DNA of 64,000 bases, taken from NCBI GenBank assembly GCA_052034625.1, contig JBPOII010000002.1, positions 62,001 through 126,000 of the forward strand, read 5' to 3'. The stretch is from JAVBLP01 sp052034625. Its GTDB lineage: Bacteria; Elusimicrobiota; Endomicrobiia; Endomicrobiales; Endomicrobiaceae. Made by a program: the position numbers and the translations under genes. The notes below the pieces were generated by a model. That model saw nothing but the letters and a program-made list of their open reading frames with translations, did not search any database and was not told the DNA's origin. Below are positions 48,936 to 59,009 of the stretch, one piece after another. Numbering within the stretch: position 1 is the stretch's first letter; every line of letters starts with the position of its first letter.

Positions 48936-50204
48936 CTAGAAATTAAATTTTGCAGATATTATATCCTTGCCGGTAAGCGGACGGGAAAGAGCTATACCGT
49001 CAAAAGAAGTGCAGCGGCTTAATGCTACATAAAGCTGTCCCGGAGCAAAAGAACCGTTTTCCATATCTATAATAACATTATCAAAAGTTTTCCCCTGGCT
49101 TTTATGTATAGTAACCGCCCAGGAAAGTTTTAAAGGATATTGTTTGAAAAAACCCGCACTTTCAGTTTCTATCTGTTTAAGTTCATCATTCCATTTATAT
49201 TTAAAAAGTTCCCAAGTATAAGGTTCTACAAGTTCTACTCTGCCATTTGGGAAACGCACATAAATTATGACTTTATCCGAAGAGATAGAGTTTTTTATAT
49301 CTTCCACTATCCCGATGCTTCCGTTAACCCATCTGCCCCTGGAATCATTGTTTACCATCATAACTTGAGCACCTTTTTTCAGTACAAGTTCATATTCGGC
49401 CGGAAGAGCATTCGGCTCATCTTCTATATTTTCCGTTTCAGCGATAAAAACAGCATTTTTATCTTTAATACGCGAAAGATATTGATGGTTTATAAAAGCG
49501 GCTTTTTTATTTGTAGTAGTAAGATATACCGCCATAGGTTTTTCAAGAAGTTCTGATGACACCTTTTTATTCAGTTCGGCAAGCTCAGTTTTTCCGGTTT
49601 TACCGTTCCTGACGGAATTTAAAAGATCAACAAATTTTGAATCTTTTTGTCTGTATATTTTTTTCAACTCTACTGTGTGCAGCATACACTCTTTAAGAGA
49701 ATATGCACTTAAAAAATACGGCGATCTGTATACTGAATTAAAAATGTGTGCTTCGCTGCGTTTAACTACAGGCGGCAGCTGGTAAAGATCGCCGATAAAA
49801 ACCATTTGAACGCCGCCAAAAGGTTCATGATGAGCATCTCGGTTCATTCTAAGGAATTTATCTATGCAGTCAAGAATATCACAGCGCAGCATAGAAGCTT
49901 CATCAATTATTATGGTTTCAGCATTTTTATAAATGGATTTATCTGAAAGTTTTTTTCTTTTTATCTTTGAAAGCGTGATATCAGGTTTAAAATTGAAAAA
50001 GGAGTGTACCGTTTCTCCGCCGGCATTTAAAGCCGCAACGCCGGTCGGCGCAAGCACGACAGTCTTTTTATGCGCACGCGACATATAATAATGCAAAAAA
50101 GTCGTCTTTCCTGTACCTGCATTGCCGGTAACAAAAACGCAGTCATTACCTTGAGAGATCAGGTCATAAGCATGTTTAAATTCTTCATTTATTTCTATTG
50201 TCAT
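48936..50204 (-). CDS. PIF1/RecD2-like DNA helicase
   Basis: This 422-residue superfamily 1B helicase has Walker A GNAGTGKTT (27-35), VVLAPTGVAALNAGG as motif Ia, IIIDEASMLR as Walker B, a QLPPVV motif, and near the C-terminus VTIHKSQGKTFDNV and LYVALSRCTSFDGI. This is the PIF1-like branch often seen in small bacterial genomes. It probably unwinds structured DNA, including quadruplexes and stalled replication intermediates. No Shine-Dalgarno sequence is evident before the ATG. Confidence 0.87.
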   Translation of the reverse strand: MTIEINEEFKHAYDLISQGNDCVFVTGNAGTGKTTFLHYYMSRAHKKTVVLAPTGVAALNAGGETVHSFFNFKPDITLSKIKRKKLSDKSIYKNAETIIIDEASMLRCDILDCIDKFLRMNRDAHHEPFGGVQMVFIGDLYQLPPVVKRSEAHIFNSVYRSPYFLSAYSLKECMLHTVELKKIYRQKDSKFVDLLNSVRNGKTGKTELAELNKKVSSELLEKPMAVYLTTTNKKAAFINHQYLSRIKDKNAVFIAETENIEDEPNALPAEYELVLKKGAQVMMVNNDSRGRWVNGSIGIVEDIKNSISSDKVIIYVRFPNGRVELVEPYTWELFKYKWNDELKQIETESAGFFKQYPLKLSWAVTIHKSQGKTFDNVIIDMENGSFAPGQLYVALSRCTSFDGIALSRPLTGKDIISAKFNF

Positions 50205-50339
50205 TTTTTATCCGTATAGAGTTTTGTATATTACTTCAATGCGGTCATTATGGCAAGTTTTGTTTTCCCGCAAAAACCATAAATAATAAAAATTTTTGCC
50301 GCCTTCTTTTCTAAAAACAGAAATTAGAATGTGCAAAAA

Positions 50340-51374
50340 TTAAAGAAACTTCAGGCTTTCTATTTTATCATATTCTGTTTTGACTGTGGACACAGCTTTT
50401 TTAGGGTTTCTGTGCATATCAAAAATTCCCAGACTGTCTTCACTGCCGATATTCGGCGCTATTGCTTCTTCGCCTTTTTGCGGATCATCGGTAAGCATAA
50501 AAAGATATCCATGCTCCATACTTTGTATTAGTGTTTGAAGCATTGACGATTGAATATTTGATGTGTCCTTTCCTCCGGCATCTTTTGAACCTCTGCCGAA
50601 CTCACTTATTACCCACGGCATATTATCTGAAATAGAGTTCCAATTTTGTTTTGCAAAACCGAAATTTGCGCCTCTGTACATATTCATCATAATAAGATCT
50701 ATGCCGGCTTTCACATACTCATTATACTCATCTTTTGACGGCATTTCTCCATGAACTGTTGCAATTATTCTGTTTGGCGCCAATTTTTTAGCTCTTTTAA
50801 CCGCATCTGTAAGCATTTCAAGCCATTCTTCTTTTGAAAACCATTCTTCATAATGATAATTGTATTCATTCCCCAAAACTATCATCAGCACGGCGGGATG
50901 ATCTCCAAAAGCACTAAGATAAATATCCATTAGTCCGCCTTCAGCCATATCATAATGAGAAAAACCGACTGCCAGCGTAATCCCTTCCTTGAAAGACATA
51001 TCTAAAAGTTCTTTTGTTCTTTCTTTATCAAGATCCCCGTCAGGATCATAAGCGGCAAGAGGTCTATAGGTCCTGACAGAAGCGGCACCGCATTGTTTCA
51101 CAAGAGCGATATCTTTTTCATAATTATCATAAAAAGTTGCACCGTTCATATCCGGAGCATAACAAATACCTTTTATGGTATATTCGAATTTTTCATTGCC
51201 GGCGGTACTTATGATAATTTTTTTGTCGGCAATATATGAAGATTTTATTGCCGGCATTCCTGATATTTTCTTCGCTTTGAGGCATCCGGGAGGAGCCAAA
51301 AAGCTGAAATATGCCGCCAATATTATGGCAGCTATTAAAAATATTAGAATAATATAGAATTTTTTATCTGACAT
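50340..51374 (-). CDS. Membrane-anchored glycosidase-like TIM-barrel protein
   Basis: A protein of about 344 residues with an N-terminal hydrophobic anchor (FYIILIFLIAAIILAAYFSF). The barrel resembles GH2/GH5-clan glycosidases: KGICYAPDM, ASVRTYRPLAAYD, LGNEYNY with the probable acid/base Glu, and WVISEFGRG with the probable nucleophile Glu. The same domain, clearly homologous, occupies about 830-1165 of the giant protein encoded just upstream. I place the start at ATG 51374, before the hydrophobic anchor; a reading from 51443 begins inside a GCCGCCGG/CCGGCGGC hairpin. Substrate unknown. Confidence 0.75.
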   Translation of the reverse strand: MSDKKFYIILIFLIAAIILAAYFSFLAPPGCLKAKKISGMPAIKSSYIADKKIIISTAGNEKFEYTIKGICYAPDMNGATFYDNYEKDIALVKQCGAASVRTYRPLAAYDPDGDLDKERTKELLDMSFKEGITLAVGFSHYDMAEGGLMDIYLSAFGDHPAVLMIVLGNEYNYHYEEWFSKEEWLEMLTDAVKRAKKLAPNRIIATVHGEMPSKDEYNEYVKAGIDLIMMNMYRGANFGFAKQNWNSISDNMPWVISEFGRGSKDAGGKDTSNIQSSMLQTLIQSMEHGYLFMLTDDPQKGEEAIAPNIGSEDSLGIFDMHRNPKKAVSTVKTEYDKIESLKFL

Positions 51375-51482
51375 ATTTTCTTTAAGAACTAAGAACGCCG
51401 CCGGCTTTGCGCAATCATGATGCATTTTTGTTACCGGCGGCATTTACTTAGGACAAGCCCAAGTAATGTTCTTTATAAAATT

Positions 51483-54400
51483 TTATGCTGCTGCAAGTAT
51501 ACTTGAAATTGCCTTCGTATTCGTTACCGCAGGCTTCATACTTTCTTCAAACTCTATTTCTTTGCTGAAAACTATAAGCATTTCTGCTGCCGCTGCCGCA
51601 ACTTTTGTACTTATATGATTTTTATTTCGTAAGGACGTATTTATTTTTTCTATATATGTACTTTCATTCGAATCGTGAAGATCTCTGATTATAGCGTCTT
51701 CGCCGGAAATAGTCGTCTGAGGTATAATATGCTGTATAAATAGTAATTTGCCAAGGACTTTTTCTGCTTTCTTGTTCTTTATGCCTTTAGTATTACCGTT
51801 TTCTTTTAAGGCTGCCGCTGCAAGAAGTTTCTCAAGCAGCCCCTGAGCGAAAGCATCATTGATATTCTGTAATTCTTGTTTTTCCTGTGTTTGTGCGGCT
51901 ATTCTTTCCAGATATTTTCCGGCAGAATTATTTAAACCGAATACCGCATCCAATGCAGAAACTATATCACGGCTTGCTTCATATTTTTTATTCAAATCTA
52001 TTACTTTTTCTATAGTAAGTCCGTCAAATTGTTGTATTATTTTTGCTGTTTCAAGATTTCTTGCGGTATCGCCGGCATTTTCAGCCGTTATGGGCTCTGT
52101 AAAAATATTTTTCAGCGTTTTAGCGCCGGTCCAGAGATCAAGAATGTATTTAGCAAAACCTGAACGGTCATTTTCAAGATATTTTTCCATTGCCGACTCA
52201 TAAATGACAACAGCACCCCTTGCTGATTCGACTGCTTCTCCGAAATTTGTAACCGTTTCATCTATAACTATGGCTGTTTGTGCTTCAAAAATAAGATTCA
52301 TCGGGTTTTCAATAGTACCGGTATCTTTATTATAAACGCCGTCAACCATTTGTTTTATTTCATCCGACACAGAACCTTCAACCATTATGCTTATGCCGTC
52401 TCCCCTTAAAAGATCTATTATCTTTTTAAGTTTGTCTTGTTCATATAATGTACTTGCAAGAGAAGCATTAATTATAATATTTCCATTGCTTGCTTTACCT
52501 AAAATATTATTAATATATCTGTCAAAATCGGCAGGGGAGTTGGTATTGTCCAAAAATATCATATACTTTTGCGCATAAGTCCACGCTTCGGCTTTTGCTA
52601 CTGTGCGGATCTGATCAAAAAGAACTAATGCCGATTCAGCAGTTTCAGCATTTACATCGACAAAAATATATGGATTACCTTGATTATTGTATTCAAAGCC
52701 GGACCTTGCCTGCTCTAAAGTATTAACCTCAACAGCATTTATTGTCATCTGTCCGGGCATAGAGAGCTTTTGCTCATTCATAACATCTCTGACAATATTG
52801 CCAAGTCTGCCCTGTTGCAACAATGCCGATATTTCTTCGCTTGCTATGCCATCAGCAAAAAATACAATTCCATTTCGTGTATCTTTTCTGAGCCAAACAG
52901 TGCTGCCGTTAACTTTTAAACCTGTGTTTTTGTAATTATCTATAAGGTCTTGCTCATCAGAGATTTTATTTATAATGTATACAGGTACTGATATGCGGTC
53001 AGCTACAGTTCTTGTTACTTCGGTTCCGAAAACATTTTTCGCATTTTTAAGTCCGGCTTCATCTGTATAAATTATATCCATGTCAGCCGTAAAAGTTTTA
53101 TAGTTCCATCTGAAATGTGCAAGTATATTCTTTGCTATAGCAAATGACAGAGCTGTTATGAAAGTGACCGCACCCATTAAGGCAAGAGCACCTGCTATAG
53201 CTGACACTCCAAGAGATAAGATTGATATAGAACTTAGAACTGCTCCTATGCCAAGCCCCCATTTAATGCCGGAATAAGTCGCTTCTCTAATATGTTCTGC
53301 ACCTTTTTCTCTTTCTATTCTCTGTTCTTCGGTTTTATTAATATGCTTTGATGCAAATTTTTCAGGACTTAAAAATAAGGTTTGAGGAAGTTCCAATACA
53401 GCTGCGGCAAGTGCTCTCTGTTTATCAGTAAGGTTTAACCTATTTAAAAGTTTTCTGGTCCATTCAAGTTCAAGTTTGGAGATCTCTTTTATAGTAACAT
53501 TTCCGCTGTTTGTACCATTAAGTTCATTTCCATAAGCATTTTGTCCGTAACTTATTACAAAATTTGAGCTTGCAGCATCTTCAATGACAATGTCGAAAGT
53601 AAGATTTCCGTTTTCGTCCGTCTTCCCCTCATGAGCTAATATTCCGGGTAAATTCGGATCATCAGAAGGATTTTTAAATTCGGCATAGATATTGGTATCG
53701 GGAGTTCCGCTGACAGTTACGGCAAGTGTATCTCCGGCATTTATATCCCCGTCAAGAGGAACATAAAGCGATGCCCAATTTTCACCGCTTGCATGATGCT
53801 GCTGTGATAGTATCTCTGTTTTAGGTGCTGTTTCGGTGCCGGGAACAGTCTGTACTTCTTTGATAGTAACATGATATCCATCAGCTATAGAGTTCATGGC
53901 ATTTGTAAATTCTTCTGATGCAGGCAGCGGATTACCATTTGAATCAAAAAGTCCAAAACCTATCTCTACGGCACCCCGTTTTGTGGGATCTTGTTGGAAC
54001 TGAAAGTAAATTGCACCATTGAGTCTGTTTTCATTTATCAGTCTGATCACATCACTGACAAGCAATCTCGTGGACTCAGCCTGTTGGGCGCTCACATCGT
54101 TTCCGTTTCCATCAAGGGCACTGACACCGTACTCGCCTATTATACCTACTACTTTAGAGTATTCATTTGCTTTCAGATTTATAGCATTGCCTCTGTAAAG
54201 ATTTGGAACTATAGGAATTCCTAATTGTTTATATCTTGCAATTTCATCATCTTGCGGAACATCTGTAGTTACTGTTACATAGGCTTTTTTTACTCCAGAA
54301 TTTTGTATAGTTCTTATGGCTTCGGCAAGCCTATCGTATAAGCCTTCCATATCAAAACCCCATCTATTCTCTTTGGCTGGAACTTCATATTCATTTCCGA

Positions 54401-57323
54401 ACCCAAAAAGTGCTATAGCGGGATGATTTCCTACTTCTTTAAGATATTCTCCTAAGATCCCTTCTTGCATCTCCTTATATTCTACACCGACCATCACCTT
54501 TATTCCAAGAGAATGTGTGTAATCAAGCATTTCTCTTGTCGCTTCATAATCAATTTTTCCTTGAGAATCATATACTGCAAAAAGATAATAAGTTCTGATA
54601 AAGTTTGCTCCCAAATCGGATATTTTCTGCAGATCTTCTTTATAATTGTCTCCATATGCGGTAGGATCTTCAGCCGAAGGAGCATAAGCGATTCCTTTTA
54701 TATTTGGAAATATCATTTCACCATTTTCATCTATTATGTAAAAACGGGTATATCCTTCATCATCTGTTACAAACATTGATTCAGCAACTTCATAATTTTC
54801 CGTTACTGCCTCACTTTTTTCGTAAACCACTTGCCTTCCGTCTTGTGTTACTATACCGGATACTGCCTGATCGACTGTCTGCACTATGGCAGGCGGTGAA
54901 GCGGGTGGCTGGCTTTGCTTTTCTACAATTCCGCATGCCGTCATTGAAAAAATCATGACAACCGTAAAAATGCCAAGAAGCATTTTCTTGATTCTTGACA
55001 TAAAAGATTTATGTTTTTTTACAGGTGCGGCGGCTGCAACGGCATTTTTGTCAGCTGTAAATTGCCTTACAAAAGCCGCCCTTTGGAAAAATTCAGGCAT
55101 TCTGGAAATAAGTTCATATGGAATACCGTCAACGCTTTTTCCTTCGTACCTTTTAACTATAGCCGGTATTGCTCCGTTTTCGGCAAATTTAAATAAATCG
55201 TTTTCCGACATTACTGCAAGAAGAAGTATATCTTTTATAATTGTATAAGTAGTATCATCATTAATATCGGCCAGAGAAGAAAGCTTAAAACCTTGCGAAG
55301 CCATAAGTTTTGAAAAATCTGCCATATTAAGAGTTTTGGGTTTTTCTTCTTGAGTTTGGGCGAATGTATCGCCTTTTATGATTTTACCGTCTTCCCCCAT
55401 GGCAAAAGATATTATTGTGCCATTTGAAAATTCTATTTCTGCATTTCTGTTACCTATAAATTTTAAATCAACAGAATCCGGCCCTGTAATAAATTCTATT
55501 GAGCTAGCAAGATCTTTTAAAATATCGTTTGAATAATCAAGCCCTTCAATAAATTTAAAAGCACCATTTGCAACAGCTTTAAACCTATTGGTTAAAAGAG
55601 CGTTTTTGTCGCTGCCGAAAGTTTCATTTTCAACAGCATTAAGAGTTTCAATGAGACCTTCTATTTCCTCTTGTGAGATCTTTTCATCAGCAAAAAGTTT
55701 CATAATAGCTTCAGTAACCGCAGCGTATTGACTTGTAGCCGGCATCTGTGAAAGAACAGAAAATGCAAGTGCTTCCTTAAAAAATCTGCCTTGCTCTATA
55801 ATTATCTGTTTATAATTCAACAGAGCTCCGTCCAGATTATCGGAAGAAGCTCTTGGCGTTATTGTAATGTTTGTTATTCTTTTTGAATTTAATATTTCGC
55901 TCATACCCTTGGTATGATATCCGCCGGTTACTATAACTATTACATCTTCGGCATCTCTCACTATCTTTTCTGTTGAATCATTATTCTGCAATTTACCCGG
56001 AACTAGTTTTGTATATTTGTCTATATTTCTTATAAAGATCTCGTTTCTTAAATTATTTACAGAATAGTATTCATTAATGAAACCGAAATTATCCTGAAGT
56101 AAAAGCACATGGTCAAAAGCGGCATATTTTGCATATATATTACTGAACATTTCATACTTTTCAACAAAAAATTCCTCATCTTGAGAGGTAAGTGCATTTG
56201 TCAGATATCCTTCAAAAAAAGGATAAAAGGTTTGAAGAAAAGATATTTCCGTCTGCATTTCGGTTGTAGCAAAAGCCTCGCTTATTTTTTCCTGAAGATT
56301 TTGTTCCTGAAAAAACATCGCAACAGGATCTATTTCAGAATTCATTCTGTTTAAGATAACAAATGCTTTAAGCTGCTGTTTTGACTCATCAATACCATAA
56401 AACGAAATATATTTGCATAAACTGTCGAGATCGCACATTTCGTCAGTTGCGGAAAGGAGTTGAGTATATTCAAAATGTGTAAGCGTATCTTTGAGATTAT
56501 TTATATAAGCAGACAGCTCAGATTTTAATTTGGACTGCTTTATTTTCTCTGAAAGTTCGCTGATAGCGATAATTTTTTGGAGTTCAACATAATCGTTTTT
56601 ATTGATCTGTAAAATATTTCCGTATCTTTCAGGATTTGCATTAATCTTATCAACCATTTTAAACAGCTGTGCATAATATTTTGCTTGGGTGATTGAGCCG
56701 GCGCGGTATTTCTTAGTAAGTTTTGTTAAACTGCGGCTTTCTGAATTCAAATATCTTCCTGCAAGATAATCTATTTCATTTTCAATTTTATCTGCTATTT
56801 CTTTATATTTCACTGCATTTTCATAGATCATCCCGAGTCTTTCAATATTTTGTTTATGTACAGCAGAGTCTTCAAGTCCTATAATACTTTTATTTTTGTT
56901 GAAAAGGCTGTAATATTCTACTCCGGTAAGAGTGCCGTCTTGTATCATCTGGTCTGCAATATTCTTTTTACTTTTTTCATTATCAATTTTTGCAAGCCAT
57001 AAAGTGTCAACTTTTCCTGAAGCTCCTTCAAGATATATGGTATCTATGTCATACTTTTTATCGAGAGTTTCAATTATGGAAACAATATTTCTCTGCACTG
57101 TGGGATGGCTGTGAAGATCCTGTATGTTTATAATTACTTGCGGACTGCCAAAGCTGCCGTTTTGTGAAACATAGCCTAAAGTGCTTGATATTAGAGAATC
57201 ATTTTCAAAAACAACTTCTTCTGTTGAGTGTTTATCTGTACTGACTGCAGCAAATGACTGCCCAACAAAAGACCATAGAAAGCATGCTGCTGTTACGACT
57301 GCACAAATTTTTTTAAATCTCAT
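51483..57323 (-). CDS. Giant secreted multidomain protein (1946 aa) with internal lipobox and glycosidase domain
   Basis: A signal peptide (about 1-26) is followed by a domain with IQDLHSHPTVQ (67-77), LEGASG and, near 468, VTGGYHTKGM. Their order recalls ChaN/EreA-like esterase-type folds. Residues about 770-797 form a second signal-like segment ending FSMTAC, a lipobox with Cys797. A TIM-barrel glycosidase-like domain (about 830-1165, with FGNEYEV and IGEYGV) follows, then a beta domain, and membrane helices at about 1345-1400. The last domain of about 540 residues is mostly helical. Similar huge proteins with a QDxH motif occur in Elusimicrobiota and Omnitrophota as far as I recall. Function is unknown. 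Confidence 0.75.
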   Translation of the reverse strand: MRFKKICAVVTAACFLWSFVGQSFAAVSTDKHSTEEVVFENDSLISSTLGYVSQNGSFGSPQVIINIQDLHSHPTVQRNIVSIIETLDKKYDIDTIYLEGASGKVDTLWLAKIDNEKSKKNIADQMIQDGTLTGVEYYSLFNKNKSIIGLEDSAVHKQNIERLGMIYENAVKYKEIADKIENEIDYLAGRYLNSESRSLTKLTKKYRAGSITQAKYYAQLFKMVDKINANPERYGNILQINKNDYVELQKIIAISELSEKIKQSKLKSELSAYINNLKDTLTHFEYTQLLSATDEMCDLDSLCKYISFYGIDESKQQLKAFVILNRMNSEIDPVAMFFQEQNLQEKISEAFATTEMQTEISFLQTFYPFFEGYLTNALTSQDEEFFVEKYEMFSNIYAKYAAFDHVLLLQDNFGFINEYYSVNNLRNEIFIRNIDKYTKLVPGKLQNNDSTEKIVRDAEDVIVIVTGGYHTKGMSEILNSKRITNITITPRASSDNLDGALLNYKQIIIEQGRFFKEALAFSVLSQMPATSQYAAVTEAIMKLFADEKISQEEIEGLIETLNAVENETFGSDKNALLTNRFKAVANGAFKFIEGLDYSNDILKDLASSIEFITGPDSVDLKFIGNRNAEIEFSNGTIISFAMGEDGKIIKGDTFAQTQEEKPKTLNMADFSKLMASQGFKLSSLADINDDTTYTIIKDILLLAVMSENDLFKFAENGAIPAIVKRYEGKSVDGIPYELISRMPEFFQRAAFVRQFTADKNAVAAAAPVKKHKSFMSRIKKMLLGIFTVVMIFSMTACGIVEKQSQPPASPPAIVQTVDQAVSGIVTQDGRQVVYEKSEAVTENYEVAESMFVTDDEGYTRFYIIDENGEMIFPNIKGIAYAPSAEDPTAYGDNYKEDLQKISDLGANFIRTYYLFAVYDSQGKIDYEATREMLDYTHSLGIKVMVGVEYKEMQEGILGEYLKEVGNHPAIALFGFGNEYEVPAKENRWGFDMEGLYDRLAEAIRTIQNSGVKKAYVTVTTDVPQDDEIARYKQLGIPIVPNLYRGNAINLKANEYSKVVGIIGEYGVSALDGNGNDVSAQQAESTRLLVSDVIRLINENRLNGAIYFQFQQDPTKRGAVEIGFGLFDSNGNPLPASEEFTNAMNSIADGYHVTIKEVQTVPGTETAPKTEILSQQHHASGENWASLYVPLDGDINAGDTLAVTVSGTPDTNIYAEFKNPSDDPNLPGILAHEGKTDENGNLTFDIVIEDAASSNFVISYGQNAYGNELNGTNSGNVTIKEISKLELEWTRKLLNRLNLTDKQRALAAAVLELPQTLFLSPEKFASKHINKTEEQRIEREKGAEHIREATYSGIKWGLGIGAVLSSISILSLGVSAIAGALALMGAVTFITALSFAIAKNILAHFRWNYKTFTADMDIIYTDEAGLKNAKNVFGTEVTRTVADRISVPVYIINKISDEQDLIDNYKNTGLKVNGSTVWLRKDTRNGIVFFADGIASEEISALLQQGRLGNIVRDVMNEQKLSMPGQMTINAVEVNTLEQARSGFEYNNQGNPYIFVDVNAETAESALVLFDQIRTVAKAEAWTYAQKYMIFLDNTNSPADFDRYINNILGKASNGNIIINASLASTLYEQDKLKKIIDLLRGDGISIMVEGSVSDEIKQMVDGVYNKDTGTIENPMNLIFEAQTAIVIDETVTNFGEAVESARGAVVIYESAMEKYLENDRSGFAKYILDLWTGAKTLKNIFTEPITAENAGDTARNLETAKIIQQFDGLTIEKVIDLNKKYEASRDIVSALDAVFGLNNSAGKYLERIAAQTQEKQELQNINDAFAQGLLEKLLAAAALKENGNTKGIKNKKAEKVLGKLLFIQHIIPQTTISGEDAIIRDLHDSNESTYIEKINTSLRNKNHISTKVAAAAAEMLIVFSKEIEFEESMKPAVTNTKAISSILAAA

Positions 57324-57348
57324 TTTTCCCCCAAATAAAAAACCCGGT

Positions 57349-57837
57349 TTAATACATAAAACCGGATTTTCTAAATATATTGTTTTTATTTATAGCAATG
57401 GCATTAAAAAGGCGCAATAGTCCTATATACAATAACATAAACGAGAAAATAAATATCAAAATGTATTTAATAATTAATGGGAAGTTTATACCGCAAAAGA
57501 TTTCTTTAGCATTTGTCAGTAAAACAGAGATCTTTTCATATTTATTTATCACATAAGTATTTTGCAGGGTAAAAGCTTTACTTTCTGTATTTTTAAAGAC
57601 ACTTACACTTTTTCCGATATTTAAAGAAAATACAGCTAAAGGATTTTTCATTGATTCTCTTATATCGGAAAGTATTTTGCTGTAATCCTGAACAAAAAGA
57701 ACTCTGCTGTCAACAGCATAGCTTTTATTTTCAGCCCTTTTTTCAATAATTAAATTACCGGCTTCATAAAATGCAAAAGCTGTATTTGCCGTAAATAATA
57801 CAAAAAATAATAGTAGTGAGGTTATTTTTCTGGCCAT
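57349..57837 (-). CDS. Small exported membrane protein of unknown function
   Basis: A protein of about 162 residues with a signal peptide or N-terminal helix (MARKITSLLLFFVLFTANTAFA) and a second hydrophobic segment near the C-terminus (IIKYILIFIFSFMLLYIGLL). A short cytosolic tail follows. The central part of about 95 residues has no recognised motif. The ATG at 57837 begins the signal peptide; 13 upstream residues in frame have no ribosome binding site. It immediately precedes the giant protein gene (25-base gap), so they may be co-expressed. Confidence 0.65.
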   Translation of the reverse strand: MARKITSLLLFFVLFTANTAFAFYEAGNLIIEKRAENKSYAVDSRVLFVQDYSKILSDIRESMKNPLAVFSLNIGKSVSVFKNTESKAFTLQNTYVINKYEKISVLLTNAKEIFCGINFPLIIKYILIFIFSFMLLYIGLLRLFNAIAINKNNIFRKSGFMY

Positions 57838-57916
57838 AATATAAGAGTACATCAACGTTATTTTTTTGTCAATCATTTTAAAATTCAGCTGTTTTTTTAG
57901 AATTTTTTGTAAAAAG

Positions 57917-58081
57917 TTATCAACAAATTATACACAACCAGCTTTTTTCTATAGACTAACTTAACATAACCTTATATATTTTAAGAAACGCATTGATTTT
58001 TCAATTGTTTTTGAGTAATATTTTTTCTTATTTTTCAAAAAAATATAAAATCAAATAAAATTAAACGCCAAATTATCAACA
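57917..58081. other. AT-rich gap with DnaA-box-like sites; weak origin candidate
   Basis: TTATCAACA (57917-57925), TTATACACA (57928-57936, fits TTATNCACA) and TTATCAACA (58073-58081) lie in a very AT-rich gap next to parB. A 27-base repeat also found at 61886-61912 lies at 57987-58013. Three boxes are too few to call an origin. Confidence 0.3.
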
Positions 58082-58085
58082 AAGT

Positions 58086-58952
58086 TTATACTTGGAAATT
58101 AAGTTCTCTTGCAATTCTTTCAAGATCTTCCAAAGAATAATAAAATATTTCAATTTTACCTTTTTGGCTGGTTCCGGAAATATTGACTTTTGTGCCAAGT
58201 TTTCTTTGAATTTCTTCTTTAAGATGTATAAGTTCAACTTCCTGTTTTTTAGGAGCTTTAACTTTTTTCTCTGCTGAAGTCCCTTTCATTTCTGATGCTA
58301 TTTTTTCAACAGCTCTTACAGAAAGTTTTTCTTTGATTATCTGATCAACTAGAGTTCTTATCTGATTTTCATCTTCTATACCTGCAAGCATTCTTCCATG
58401 CCCTGCGGACAATTTTCCTTCGCTTATTAAATTTTGTACATCTTCCGGAAGGTTCAAAAGTCTTAAACTATTGGATATTACAGATCTGTCTTTACCTATA
58501 ATTGAAGCTACTTCTTCATGTGTATGGTTGAATTCATCTATAAGTCTTTTATAAGCTTTTGCTTCTTCCATAGCATTAAGATCTTCCCTTTGAAGATTTT
58601 CAATTAAGGCAAGGTCAAATCTCTGCTTATCATCGGCCGCCTGTTTTACTATAGCTTTAATATCTTTTTTACCCGCAAGCTTTGAGGCCCTATATCTTCT
58701 TTCGCCGGCTATTATTTCATACTCACCCGGTATTATTGAAGCCGCAACAAGTATTGGTTGGGCAAGACCATGCTGCTTAATAGAATCTGCGAGCTCTTGA
58801 AGTTTGGCTTTATCGAACTTTTTTCTTGGTTGAAATCTATTTGGCTTTATTTTATTTAATGGTATAGTAATGACCGCTTCCCCTGTAGGCGTTTTTGCTG
58901 CAAGTGAAGGTATCAATGATTCTAATCCTCTTCCTAAAGCTTTTTTCTGCAT
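58086..58952 (-). CDS. parB: Chromosome-partitioning protein ParB (CTP-dependent clamp)
   Basis: This 288-residue Spo0J-type protein starts with the short ParA-activating segment ALGRGLESLIP. It then has PNRFQPR (37-43) and the CTP-binding GERRYR (83-88), followed by ENLQREDLNAMEEA and a helix-turn-helix (about 140-190, with EVASIIGKDRSVISNSLRLL). The C-terminal dimerisation domain ends the protein. AGGAGAC precedes the ATG. It should load at parS sites, four of which lie at 59.8-61.7 kb. It is downstream of parA, with a 57-base gap containing three TATACT units. Confidence 0.95.
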   Translation of the reverse strand: MQKKALGRGLESLIPSLAAKTPTGEAVITIPLNKIKPNRFQPRKKFDKAKLQELADSIKQHGLAQPILVAASIIPGEYEIIAGERRYRASKLAGKKDIKAIVKQAADDKQRFDLALIENLQREDLNAMEEAKAYKRLIDEFNHTHEEVASIIGKDRSVISNSLRLLNLPEDVQNLISEGKLSAGHGRMLAGIEDENQIRTLVDQIIKEKLSVRAVEKIASEMKGTSAEKKVKAPKKQEVELIHLKEEIQRKLGTKVNISGTSQKGKIEIFYYSLEDLERIARELNFQV

Positions 58953-59009
58953 TTTATGTCTCCTGTATACTTATACTTATACTTATTGTATATACTATTA
59001 TATATGTGA

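Noticed and set aside
57877..58085. Chromosome origin
   Set aside because: Only three DnaA-box-like sites and no ordered array or dnaA gene in view; kept only as a weak candidate.
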